Shown: in pieces, positions 1 to 6,035 of the stretch | How the letters are laid out: every line of letters begins with the position of its first letter | Position numbering within the stretch: the first letter of the stretch is position 1 | NCBI GenBank assembly: GCA_003455235.1 | Contig: DMRT01000172.1 | Span: forward strand, 1-6,063 | Length of the DNA: 6,063 nt | Reading direction: 5' to 3' | Source of the DNA: Chitinophagaceae bacterium | Lineage (GTDB): Bacteria > Bacteroidota > Bacteroidia > Chitinophagales > Chitinophagaceae | Made by a program: the position numbers and the translations under genes | The notes under the pieces: model-generated | What the model was told of the DNA's origin: nothing | The model's database searches: none | The model's input: the letters and a program-made list of their open reading frames with translations, nothing else

Positions 1-714
1 AATGAAGGATTCAAAGCAGCGCAGGGTGATGTGGTGATCACCATGGATGCCGACATGCAGGACAGCCCGGATGAAATACCCGAACTGCGCCGTATGATCG
101 TGGAAGACGGGTACGATATGGTAAGCGGCTGGAAAAAGAAACGGTACGACAATACCCTCACCAAGAATATCCCCTCAAAATTATTCAACGCCGCTGCCCG
201 GGGCATGAGTAAAATAAAGCTGCATGATTTCAACTGCGGGCTCAAATCGTACAATAAAAAAGTAATTAAGAGCATTGAAGTATACGGCGAAATGCACCGC
301 TATGTGCCGGTACTGGCCAAGTGGGCAGGCTTCCGCAAGATTGGCGAGAAGGTGGTGGAACACCGGGCCCGCAAGTACGGGGTTACCAAATTCGGCTGGA
401 GCCGTTTCGTGAACGGGTTCCTCGACCTGATGACCATTTTCTTTGTGGGTAAGTTCGGCAAACGGCCTATGCACTTCTTCGGTTTGTGGGGCACGGTTTG
501 CTTCCTGTTCGGCCTGGTCATATTTCTTTACCTCACCATCTCCAAATTCTTTTTTGATCAAACCGGGTTAACGCAGCGTCCGTTGTTCTTCTTTGCCATC
601 CTGGCCATGATCATCGGTTCGCAGTTATTCCTGGCCGGGTTCATCGGGGAACTGATCTCCCGGAATTCGCCGGAAAGGAATAATTATTTAATAGAAAAGA
701 AAACCGGTTTATAA
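1..714 (+). CDS. Family 2 glycosyltransferase, membrane-anchored (5'-truncated by window edge)
   Basis: The reading frame is open from base 1, so the N-terminus lies outside the window; 237 residues remain. The fragment starts in the GT-A fold just before the metal-binding D-x-D (fragment residues 16-18, in TMDADMQD). It continues through the acceptor-side segment HDFNCGLKSY and the HRARKYGVTKFGWSR region, typical of DPM1/GtrB/ArnC-like enzymes. Two hydrophobic helices follow, at about residues 159-181 and 194-216, ending in GELISR. This C-terminal two-helix anchor is characteristic of GT2 enzymes that move a sugar from a nucleotide donor to polyprenyl phosphate at the cytoplasmic face of the inner membrane. 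The donor sugar cannot be read from sequence. The gene ends 12 bases before the next glycosyltransferase, so the two are probably co-transcribed. A GTG in frame at 31 is internal to the conserved fold and is not the start. The family is confident; the lipid acceptor is inferred. Confidence 0.9.
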   Translation, partial: NEGFKAAQGDVVITMDADMQDSPDEIPELRRMIVEDGYDMVSGWKKKRYDNTLTKNIPSKLFNAAARGMSKIKLHDFNCGLKSYNKKVIKSIEVYGEMHRYVPVLAKWAGFRKIGEKVVEHRARKYGVTKFGWSRFVNGFLDLMTIFFVGKFGKRPMHFFGLWGTVCFLFGLVIFLYLTISKFFFDQTGLTQRPLFFFAILAMIIGSQLFLAGFIGELISRNSPERNNYLIEKKTGL

Positions 715-726
715 CAACCTCCAGGT

Positions 727-1848
727 ATGAATGTAGTCATCATCGGTCCTGCACATCCTTTGCGTGGAGGATTACGCACATTCAATGAACGCCTGGCCCT
801 CCAGTTCCAAAAGGAAGGACACTCGGTTTCCATTTATTCCTTTTCCTTGCAATACCCCGGCTTTCTCTTTCCCGGCGAATCGCAATACACGGATGAACCG
901 GCGCCGGCAAACATCGACATACATACGCGGATCAACTCCATTAACCCGTTCAACTGGCTTTCGGCAGGCCGTGAATTAAAGAAACGCAGACCCGACATCA
1001 TCGTGGTGCGTTACTGGCTGCCGCTGATGGGTCCCTGCCTGGGAACCATCCTGCGCCTGGTTAAACGGAACAAACACACCCGGATCATCTGCATCGCCGA
1101 CAACATCATCCCGCATGAAAAAAGAACCGGCGACACATTGTTCACCCGGTACTTTGTAAAACCGGTGGATGCCTTCATCACCATGAGTGAGAAAGTAATG
1201 AACGACCTGCATGCATTCACTTCCAAACCGGCGCAACTGGTGATGCATCCCCTCTATGATAATTTCGGGGAAAAGATCAGCCAGACAGAAGCAAGAGGAC
1301 AATTAAGAATTGGCAATGAAGAATTAATAATTCTGTTTTTCGGGTTTATCAGAAAATACAAGGGACTTGACATACTGCTTGAGGCCATGAAATTCCTTCA
1401 CAACTTTAAACCTCAAACCTCCAACATTAAGCTCCTCATCGCCGGCGAATTTTATGAAGACCGTAAACCATACGACGAACAAATTGAGTCGCTGGGCATC
1501 AAAGATGATCTCATCATTCACACCCGCTTCATCCCCAATGACGACGTAAAGTATTATATGTGTGCGGCCGACCTGGTGGTGCAGCCCTACCGCAATGCCA
1601 CCCAAAGCGGCGTTACTCCCCTCGCCTATCATTTTGAAGTACCCATGGTGGTAACCAATGTGGGCGGCCTGCCGGCCATGGTTCCCGATAACAAAGCTGG
1701 CCTGGTGGCGGAACCAACTGCGGAGTCCGTTGCGCAGAAGATCAGGGAGTATTTTGAAAAAGGAAAAGAATATTTTATACCCGGGCTACTGGAAGAAAAA
1801 AAGAAACTCAGCTGGACGAAGATGACGGAGACGATTTTAAAAGTTTAG
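727..1848 (+). CDS. Family 4 (GT-B) glycosyltransferase
   Basis: This 373-residue protein has the two-domain GT-B layout and no membrane segment, so it is probably cytoplasmic or peripheral. The N-terminal domain opens with a Rossmann strand and glycine loop, VVIIGPAHPLRGGL (residues 3-16), which supports the chosen ATG. The C-terminal donor domain starts near residue 199 with LFFGFIRKYKGLDILLEA (203-219), a standard GT4 motif carrying the basic residues R209 and K212. It continues to ADLVVQPYRNATQSGVTPLAYHFEVPMVVTNVGGLPAMV (about 281-319). The usual E-x7-E pair is absent: Q293 and Y301 occupy those positions, while the flanking GVTPLAY and TNVGGLPAMV are well formed. I recall similar TQSG sequences in Bacteroidota GT4 proteins, so this is probably a subfamily trait and not decay. 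Donor and acceptor are unknown. Adjacency to a GDP-heptose pathway makes a heptosyl or mannosyl transferase plausible, by inference only. The stop codon lies inside an inverted repeat. Confidence 0.9.
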   Translation: MNVVIIGPAHPLRGGLRTFNERLALQFQKEGHSVSIYSFSLQYPGFLFPGESQYTDEPAPANIDIHTRINSINPFNWLSAGRELKKRRPDIIVVRYWLPLMGPCLGTILRLVKRNKHTRIICIADNIIPHEKRTGDTLFTRYFVKPVDAFITMSEKVMNDLHAFTSKPAQLVMHPLYDNFGEKISQTEARGQLRIGNEELIILFFGFIRKYKGLDILLEAMKFLHNFKPQTSNIKLLIAGEFYEDRKPYDEQIESLGIKDDLIIHTRFIPNDDVKYYMCAADLVVQPYRNATQSGVTPLAYHFEVPMVVTNVGGLPAMVPDNKAGLVAEPTAESVAQKIREYFEKGKEYFIPGLLEEKKKLSWTKMTETILKV

Positions 1849-1917
1849 AAGTTTAGGAGTTTAGTAATGATCCGCTTTTCTCAACTTCTAAACTTCTAAA
1901 CTCCTAAACATCTAAAC
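1843..1917. other. Predicted long stem-loop between the GT4 gene and hddA
   Basis: Bases 1843-1864 can pair with 1896-1917 over 22 positions with one mismatch (A1850 with A1910), leaving a 31-base loop. A competing register pairs 1843-1856 perfectly with 1888-1901. The stem is AT-rich and no T-tract follows the right arm, so it does not look like a textbook intrinsic terminator. It might protect the upstream mRNA 3' end, attenuate transcription into the heptose genes, or simply result from repeat expansion. The pairing is seen; any function is inferred. Confidence 0.5.
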
Positions 1918-1937
1918 ACCCCTTACATCTCCTAAAC
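1843..1937. repeat. Inverted cluster of 8-base-period CTAAACNN repeats
   Basis: Three copies of GTTTAG begin at 1843, 1851 and 1859. Four copies of the complement CTAAAC begin at 1888, 1896, 1904 and 1912, again exactly 8 bases apart, and an isolated further copy sits at 1932. The two-base spacers vary (AA, GA on the left; TT, TC, AT on the right). The first left copy supplies the TAG stop of the glycosyltransferase at 1846-1848. The array covers most of the 123-base gap between the glycosyltransferase and heptose modules. I do not recognise a named repeat family. The regular phasing and opposite orientation of the two arms are read directly from the sequence. Confidence 0.85.
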
Positions 1938-1971
1938 ATATTTACAGTAAATTGCGCCTTTAAACGACTAC

Positions 1972-2994
1972 ATGATTTTCAGAAGCAAAGCTCCTCTTCG
2001 GATCGGACTGGCCGGCGGCGGTACCGATGTGAGTCCCTACAGCGATCAATTTGGTGGAGCCATTCTAAATACCACCATCTCCCTTTCGGCTTACGCATCC
2101 ATTGAACCATTGAATGAGCAACGCATCATCATCCGGGCGTTTGACCGCAATGAAGAACAGGTGTTTGATGCAGCCAATCAGTTACCCATTGATGGAACCC
2201 TTGACCTGCTCAAAGGTGTGTACAACCGGGTTCAGAAAGACCACCCCGCACCACTGCAGGGCATGAAGCTTTCTACCTTTGTGGATGCGCCGGCCGGCTC
2301 AGGACTGGGAACCTCTTCCACCCTGGTAGTGGCAGTGCTGGGCGCCTTCCTCGAAATGCGCAAGATAAAAATGGACGAATATGCCATTGCGAGGTATGCA
2401 TATGACATTGAGCGCAACGACCTGAAACTGGCCGGCGGAAAGCAGGATCAGTATGCCGCCACCTTCGGCGGGGTAAACTTCATGGAGTTTTATGCAGACG
2501 ACAAAGTGATCGTAAACCCGCTCCGGATAAAACCGGAATACCTGCATGAACTGGAGAACAACCTGGTACTCTACTTTACGTCCACTTCCCGGGAAAGCGC
2601 TGCCATCATCAGGGAACAGGTAAAGAACGTGAATGAGAAGAATGAAAAAAGCATTGAAGCCATGCACCACCTGAAAGACCAGGCACGGATGATGAAGGAA
2701 GCCCTGCTGCAGGGAAAGCTGGATGAGATTGGGGTGATCCTCAATTACGGGTTTGAACAGAAACGGAACATGGCTGCCAACATCAGCAACGACAGCATTG
2801 AAAAAGTATATGAAGCCGCTAAAGCGGCCGGTGCCACCGGCGGAAAGATCAGTGGTGCGGGCGGCGGCGGATTCATGATCTTCTATTGCCCGGGCAATAC
2901 CCGCCATGCGGTTATAAAAACATTGAATAATTTTGGCGGACAGGTACGGGACTATTCATTCACCAAACACGGACTTACCACCTGGAGCGTTTAA
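1972..2994 (+). CDS. hddA: D-glycero-alpha-D-manno-heptose 7-phosphate kinase (GHMP family)
   Basis: HddA phosphorylates C1 of D-glycero-D-manno-heptose 7-phosphate using ATP, giving the alpha-1,7-bisphosphate, the second step towards GDP-heptose. The 340 residues carry all three GHMP kinase motifs. Motif 1 is SKAPLRIGLAGGGTDVSPY (residues 5-23), a form characteristic of heptose and related sugar-phosphate kinases. Motif 2, the ATP-binding loop, is DAPAGSGLGTSST (105-117). Motif 3 is GGKISGAGGGGFMIF (290-304). The middle segment IERNDLKLAGGKQDQYAATFGG is also typical of HddA. Length matches the family, and the ATG lies directly before motif 1, so the start is secure. No clear Shine-Dalgarno sequence precedes it, as is usual in Bacteroidota. 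Proteins of this type are sometimes mislabelled as dehydrogenases. It leads a four-gene block, with gmhA starting 9 bases after its stop. A related GHMP sugar kinase such as a fucokinase is the alternative, but the neighbours argue for HddA. Confidence 0.93.
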   Translation: MIFRSKAPLRIGLAGGGTDVSPYSDQFGGAILNTTISLSAYASIEPLNEQRIIIRAFDRNEEQVFDAANQLPIDGTLDLLKGVYNRVQKDHPAPLQGMKLSTFVDAPAGSGLGTSSTLVVAVLGAFLEMRKIKMDEYAIARYAYDIERNDLKLAGGKQDQYAATFGGVNFMEFYADDKVIVNPLRIKPEYLHELENNLVLYFTSTSRESAAIIREQVKNVNEKNEKSIEAMHHLKDQARMMKEALLQGKLDEIGVILNYGFEQKRNMAANISNDSIEKVYEAAKAAGATGGKISGAGGGGFMIFYCPGNTRHAVIKTLNNFGGQVRDYSFTKHGLTTWSV

Positions 2995-3003
2995 TCAACA
3001 ACT

Positions 3004-3576
3004 ATGGACCAGATAAAAAATATTGTACAGGCCTCCATCGATGTAAAGCAGGCCGTTTTACAAAACGAACAACTGCTTATCACGGTAAAAGAATGTGTTG
3101 CCGTGATTGTACATGCATTTAAAAACGGAAACAAAGTGCTGTTCTGCGGAAACGGCGGCAGTGCTGCCGATGCGCAGCACCTGGCGGCCGAATTCAGCGG
3201 ACGTTTTTATACCGACCGGGATGCACTGCCCGCCGAAGCCCTGCACTGTAATACATCCTACCTTACCGCCGTGGCCAACGATTACAGCTATGATGTGATC
3301 TACTCCCGCCTCATCAAAGGCACGGGCAACAAAGGCGATGTGCTCATCGGTTTAAGTACATCCGGTAACAGTAAAAATATTTACAATGCCTTTGAAGTGG
3401 CCAAAGAAAAAGGCATGATCACCATTGCCTTTACAGGCGCCACCGGCGGAACCATGAAAGCACTGGCCGATCACCTGGTCAATGTTCCTTCGACCGATAC
3501 ACCCCGTATCCAGGAAAGCCATATCATGCTGGGCCACATCATCTGTCAACTGGTGGAAGCCGAATATTTCGGATGA
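3004..3576 (+). CDS. gmhA: Sedoheptulose 7-phosphate isomerase (phosphoheptose isomerase)
   Basis: GmhA converts sedoheptulose 7-phosphate to D-glycero-D-manno-heptose 7-phosphate, the first committed step of bacterial heptose synthesis. The 190-residue protein is a single SIS domain of normal family length. The phosphosugar loop FCGNGGSAADAQHLAAEFSGRF spans residues 47-68, and a second phosphate-binding serine/threonine loop, STSGNS, is at 118-123. H59, E63, Q170 and H178 correspond by spacing to the metal-binding and catalytic residues of E. coli GmhA (H61, E65, Q172, H180), so the active site looks intact. It is therefore better assigned as GmhA than as the DnaA-associated SIS protein DiaA, which has a related fold. 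The stop overlaps the hddC start in an ATGA (3573-3576), implying translational coupling. Enzymes of this family act as cytoplasmic tetramers. Confidence 0.95.
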   Translation: MDQIKNIVQASIDVKQAVLQNEQLLITVKECVAVIVHAFKNGNKVLFCGNGGSAADAQHLAAEFSGRFYTDRDALPAEALHCNTSYLTAVANDYSYDVIYSRLIKGTGNKGDVLIGLSTSGNSKNIYNAFEVAKEKGMITIAFTGATGGTMKALADHLVNVPSTDTPRIQESHIMLGHIICQLVEAEYFG

Positions 3577-4364
3577 TAAAAGAAGCGATCATACTGGCCG
3601 GCGGGTTGGGAACAAGACTCAGAAGCGTGGTAAACGATGTGCCCAAATGCATGGCCCCGGTAAACGGCATTCCCTTTCTCAATTTTGTGATCGCTTATCT
3701 CAAAAATGAAGGCATTGAACGGATCATTCTTTCACTGGGGTACAAAAGCGAGCTGATTATTGAGCACATAGAAAAGAATTTTACCCATGCCGGCATTGAA
3801 ATTGACTACGTGATTGAAGCATCTCCGCTTGGAACCGGCGGCGCCATCAAACTGGCCTGCAGCAAAGTAAAAGGCAATCAGGTACTGGTGCTGAACGGCG
3901 ATACTCTTTTCAATATCAACCTCAGGGATTTTGCCGGGTTTCATCTTTCCAAAAAGGCCGATTTTACTGCCGCTCTTAAAGAGATGAAGGATTTTTCACG
4001 ATACGGGGCCGTTGATACCGACGTGAATCACCGGCTCACATTCTTTCACGAAAAGACCTATTGTGAGAAAGGACTGATCAACGGCGGAATTTATGCCCTG
4101 AGCAAAGAACATTTCCTGGCCATTGATTTCCCTGCCGTGTTTTCTTTTGAAAAAGATTTTTTGGAGGCATACCTCACCCGCATGAAATTTTACGGGTTCC
4201 CCTTCAATGATTACTTTATTGACATCGGCATTCCGGAAGACTACCAGCACTTCGCTGAAAACTACGCATACATTTTATCAAGAACCAGGAACCGGCAGAC
4301 CGGATCAGCCGGGTTTGGTATTGTGGAGGGATTTTTTGAATACCTGGGAGAATTGCTTTTATAA
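3573..4364 (+). CDS. hddC: D-glycero-alpha-D-manno-heptose 1-phosphate guanylyltransferase
   Basis: HddC transfers GMP from GTP to heptose 1-phosphate, giving GDP-D-glycero-alpha-D-manno-heptose, the activated donor. The protein is a 263-residue sugar nucleotidyltransferase. The N-terminal nucleotide loop LAGGLGTRLR spans residues 8-17, and the conserved lysine is K25 in VPKCMAPVNG, where the residue after PK is Cys although Pro is common. LGTGGAI (86-92) and the metal-site NGD (108-110) follow. INGGIY (169-174), FEKDFLE (192-198) and YFIDIGIPEDY (about 214-224) complete the family pattern. GTP specificity comes from the HddC resemblance and the hddA/gmhB context; motifs alone would also allow other NDP-sugar pyrophosphorylases such as mannose-1-phosphate guanylyltransferase. 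A tail of about 39 residues follows the last motif, longer than I expect. The start overlaps the gmhA stop by four bases. Confidence 0.9.
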   Translation: MIKEAIILAGGLGTRLRSVVNDVPKCMAPVNGIPFLNFVIAYLKNEGIERIILSLGYKSELIIEHIEKNFTHAGIEIDYVIEASPLGTGGAIKLACSKVKGNQVLVLNGDTLFNINLRDFAGFHLSKKADFTAALKEMKDFSRYGAVDTDVNHRLTFFHEKTYCEKGLINGGIYALSKEHFLAIDFPAVFSFEKDFLEAYLTRMKFYGFPFNDYFIDIGIPEDYQHFAENYAYILSRTRNRQTGSAGFGIVEGFFEYLGELLL

Positions 4365-4382
4365 AACCGGCAATGAATCAAC

Positions 4383-4952
4383 ATGCAAAAACGAGACCTC
4401 GCCATTGAACTGGAACATATCGACCAAAGCTGGACCCTCTTCCTCGACCGGGATGGGGTGATCAATCATGAAAAACACAAAGACTATATTCATACCTGGG
4501 ATGAGTTTTATTTTTACGACGGTGTGAAAGAAGCCATGGCAGTGTTTGCCAAAACCTTCAGGTACATAATTGTGGTTACCAACCAGCGGGGCATCGGCAA
4601 AGGTGTTACCCGGCCAGAAGACCTGGAACGTATCCACCGGAACATGAAAGCGGAAATAGAACATGCCGGCGGTCGAATTGATGCCATTTATTTTTGCCCC
4701 GACCTGGACGATGCCAGTCCCAACCGCAAACCCAATCCCGGTATGGGATTACAGGCCATGAACGATTTTCCGGGTATTGATGCAAGCAGGAGCATCATGA
4801 TCGGCAATACACTCAGCGATATGCAGTTTGGCCGCAACCTGGGATGCAAAACTATTTTTCTCCCCACCACCCGGCCCGAAGTAGATCAGCAGGATGAACG
4901 GATTGACGCCGTGTATGATTCGCTGCTCTCTTTTTCCAAAGCGCTGCATTGA
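4383..4952 (+). CDS. gmhB: D-glycero-D-manno-heptose 1,7-bisphosphate 7-phosphatase (HAD-IIIA)
   Basis: GmhB removes the 7-phosphate from heptose 1,7-bisphosphate, leaving heptose 1-phosphate for HddC. The 189-residue protein has the HAD motifs in order. Motif I is FLDRDGVIN, with nucleophile D22 and acid/base D24. Motif II is VVTNQ, with T66. Motif III is RKPNPG, with K116. Motif IV is IMIGNTLSDMQFG (138-150). Motif IV normally reads GD; here N142 replaces the Mg-binding Asp while D146 is kept. The Cys/His zinc loop of E. coli GmhB is also missing: only the FCP cysteine remains and the segment before RKP is short. About 17 residues precede motif I, so a later start is possible, but no better start codon is visible and the segment leads smoothly into DQSWTLFLDRDGV. 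It begins 18 bases after hddC and closes the four-gene block. The Bacteroides thetaiotaomicron enzyme is known to prefer the alpha-bisphosphate, consistent with a GDP-heptose route here. Confidence 0.9.
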   Translation: MQKRDLAIELEHIDQSWTLFLDRDGVINHEKHKDYIHTWDEFYFYDGVKEAMAVFAKTFRYIIVVTNQRGIGKGVTRPEDLERIHRNMKAEIEHAGGRIDAIYFCPDLDDASPNRKPNPGMGLQAMNDFPGIDASRSIMIGNTLSDMQFGRNLGCKTIFLPTTRPEVDQQDERIDAVYDSLLSFSKALH

Positions 4953-5045
4953 GGCATGCCCTGCCCGTTCTAAGCTTTCGTTAAATTTTATGCACCGGCG
5001 GCTGTTTTACTGGCAATATGTGGAAGGAATAACTAAATTTAACGC

Positions 5046-6035
5046 ATGAAGAAACCCCTTATCCTGCTGGCGCTGATGCTGTACTGTACACTTTCCTTTT
5101 CTCAGGGGCTCAGCAATTCCGGCCTCCGTATCCTGCAGCAAAAAGAAGATTCCCTGAAAAGCTATGCCCGGCAGATCATCCAGGGCATCAATTCGGATGA
5201 CCGCTTTACGGCTGACAGTATGTTCACCCGTATGCTGGTAAGGGCATTGAAAACACCGCATTCATTCAGTTACCCGTTCGATTCACTGGAAACCATTTCC
5301 CGGTTGTATTCGCCCGACAGTTTTTTCAGGATCTTCACCTGGCAGCTTGTTATTCCTACGATAAACGGCAACACGATACGCCAGCACGGCGCCATCCAGA
5401 TGAAGACTTACGACGGCTCGCTGAAATTATACCCGCTCATTGATAAGTCAGATGTAACCATTAACGTGGCTGATACCATCGGCAACAATTACGGATGGAT
5501 CGGCGCCATTTCTTACCGCATCATCCAGAAGCGCAGCGGCAACCAGAATTATTATACCCTGCTGGGCTATGACGAGAATACCATCAGTACCAGCCGCAAG
5601 ATCATTGAAGTGCTGAACTTCCTCAATGATGAACCCACCTTCGGCGGCCGTTATTTCAGTTACGAGGAAGATACCCTGTTCAAAACATCACACAGCCGGT
5701 ACATCATGGAGTTCAAGAAAGAAGCGGGTCCCCGGCTCACCTATGATGAAGACCTTGACCTGATCATTGTAGAGCACCTCGTTTCTGAATCCAACGAACC
5801 CAAAAAGAAATGGACCCTGGTAGGCGATGGCGATTATGAAGGATTCAAATCGAAGGCAGGCAAATGGGTGCATGTGGAAAAAGTATTCAACTACGTAACC
5901 CCGCAGGGGCAGGCGCCGGTGCCCAATCCCGTACGTGACCAATCGGGCAACCTGATGGAAGATAAATTAAACGCCGGCGATCCGGCTGCTGCCGAAGCGG
6001 AAAAAAAACCGGTTAAGAAGAAAGGAAAAGGATAA
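5046..6035 (+). CDS. Secreted protein of unknown function
   Basis: I do not recognise a characterised family. The 329-residue product begins with a classic signal peptide: KK at residues 2-3, a hydrophobic core at about 5-18, and a probable cleavage site after S19 in SFS-Q. The cysteine at 14 is not in a lipobox, so export to the periplasm or beyond is more likely than lipidation. The mature part is mixed alpha/beta in character, with a polar helical N-terminal region (about 22-75), then strand-like segments such as FFRIFTWQLVIPTINGN and the aromatic GDGDYEGFKSKAGKWVHVEKVFNYV near the end. The last 20 or so residues are low-complexity and rich in Ala, Glu and Lys (AAAEAEKKPVKKKGKG), probably disordered. 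No catalytic motif stands out. A 93-base gap separates it from gmhB, with no convincing terminator, so a functional tie to heptose synthesis is unproven. The style suggests a protein conserved among Bacteroidota relatives. Confidence 0.8.
   Translation: MKKPLILLALMLYCTLSFSQGLSNSGLRILQQKEDSLKSYARQIIQGINSDDRFTADSMFTRMLVRALKTPHSFSYPFDSLETISRLYSPDSFFRIFTWQLVIPTINGNTIRQHGAIQMKTYDGSLKLYPLIDKSDVTINVADTIGNNYGWIGAISYRIIQKRSGNQNYYTLLGYDENTISTSRKIIEVLNFLNDEPTFGGRYFSYEEDTLFKTSHSRYIMEFKKEAGPRLTYDEDLDLIIVEHLVSESNEPKKKWTLVGDGDYEGFKSKAGKWVHVEKVFNYVTPQGQAPVPNPVRDQSGNLMEDKLNAGDPAAAEAEKKPVKKKGKG

Noticed and set aside
181..561. Minus-strand open frame of 126 codons opposite the GT2 gene
   Set aside because: It is fully antisense to conserved GT2 sequence, and its translation is low-information with no recognisable motif.
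1843..1937. CRISPR array interpretation of the short regular repeats
   Set aside because: The units are 6 bases with 2-base spacers and occur in both orientations, so there are no CRISPR-sized repeats or unique spacers.
1948..1955. TAAATTGC upstream of hddA as a Bacteroidota -7 promoter element (TAnnTTTG)
   Set aside because: It matches only part of the consensus and no TTTG-like -33 element is placed correctly. An hddA promoter in this gap is possible but not supported.
2299..2907. A 202-codon open frame on the minus strand opposite hddA
   Set aside because: It lies wholly inside hddA, whose GHMP motifs are unmistakable. The antisense translation shows no family-like features and is a by-product of codon bias.
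4207..4461. Plus-strand open frame bridging the hddC end and gmhB start, considered as a frameshifted continuation of HddC
   Set aside because: The translation (for example TFYQEPGTGRPDQPGLVLW) resembles no nucleotidyltransferase C-terminus, and both hddC and gmhB are intact in their own frames.
4982..5041. TAAATTT copies at 4982 and 5034 upstream of the secreted protein gene as promoter elements
   Set aside because: The copy at 5034 is too close to the ATG at 5046 to serve as a -7 element, and the one at 4982 lacks a convincing -33 partner.
4953..5045. Possible terminator after gmhB
   Set aside because: Only short self-complementary bits (GCATGC, and AAAGC with GCTTT far apart) are visible; there is no stable GC stem followed by a T-run.
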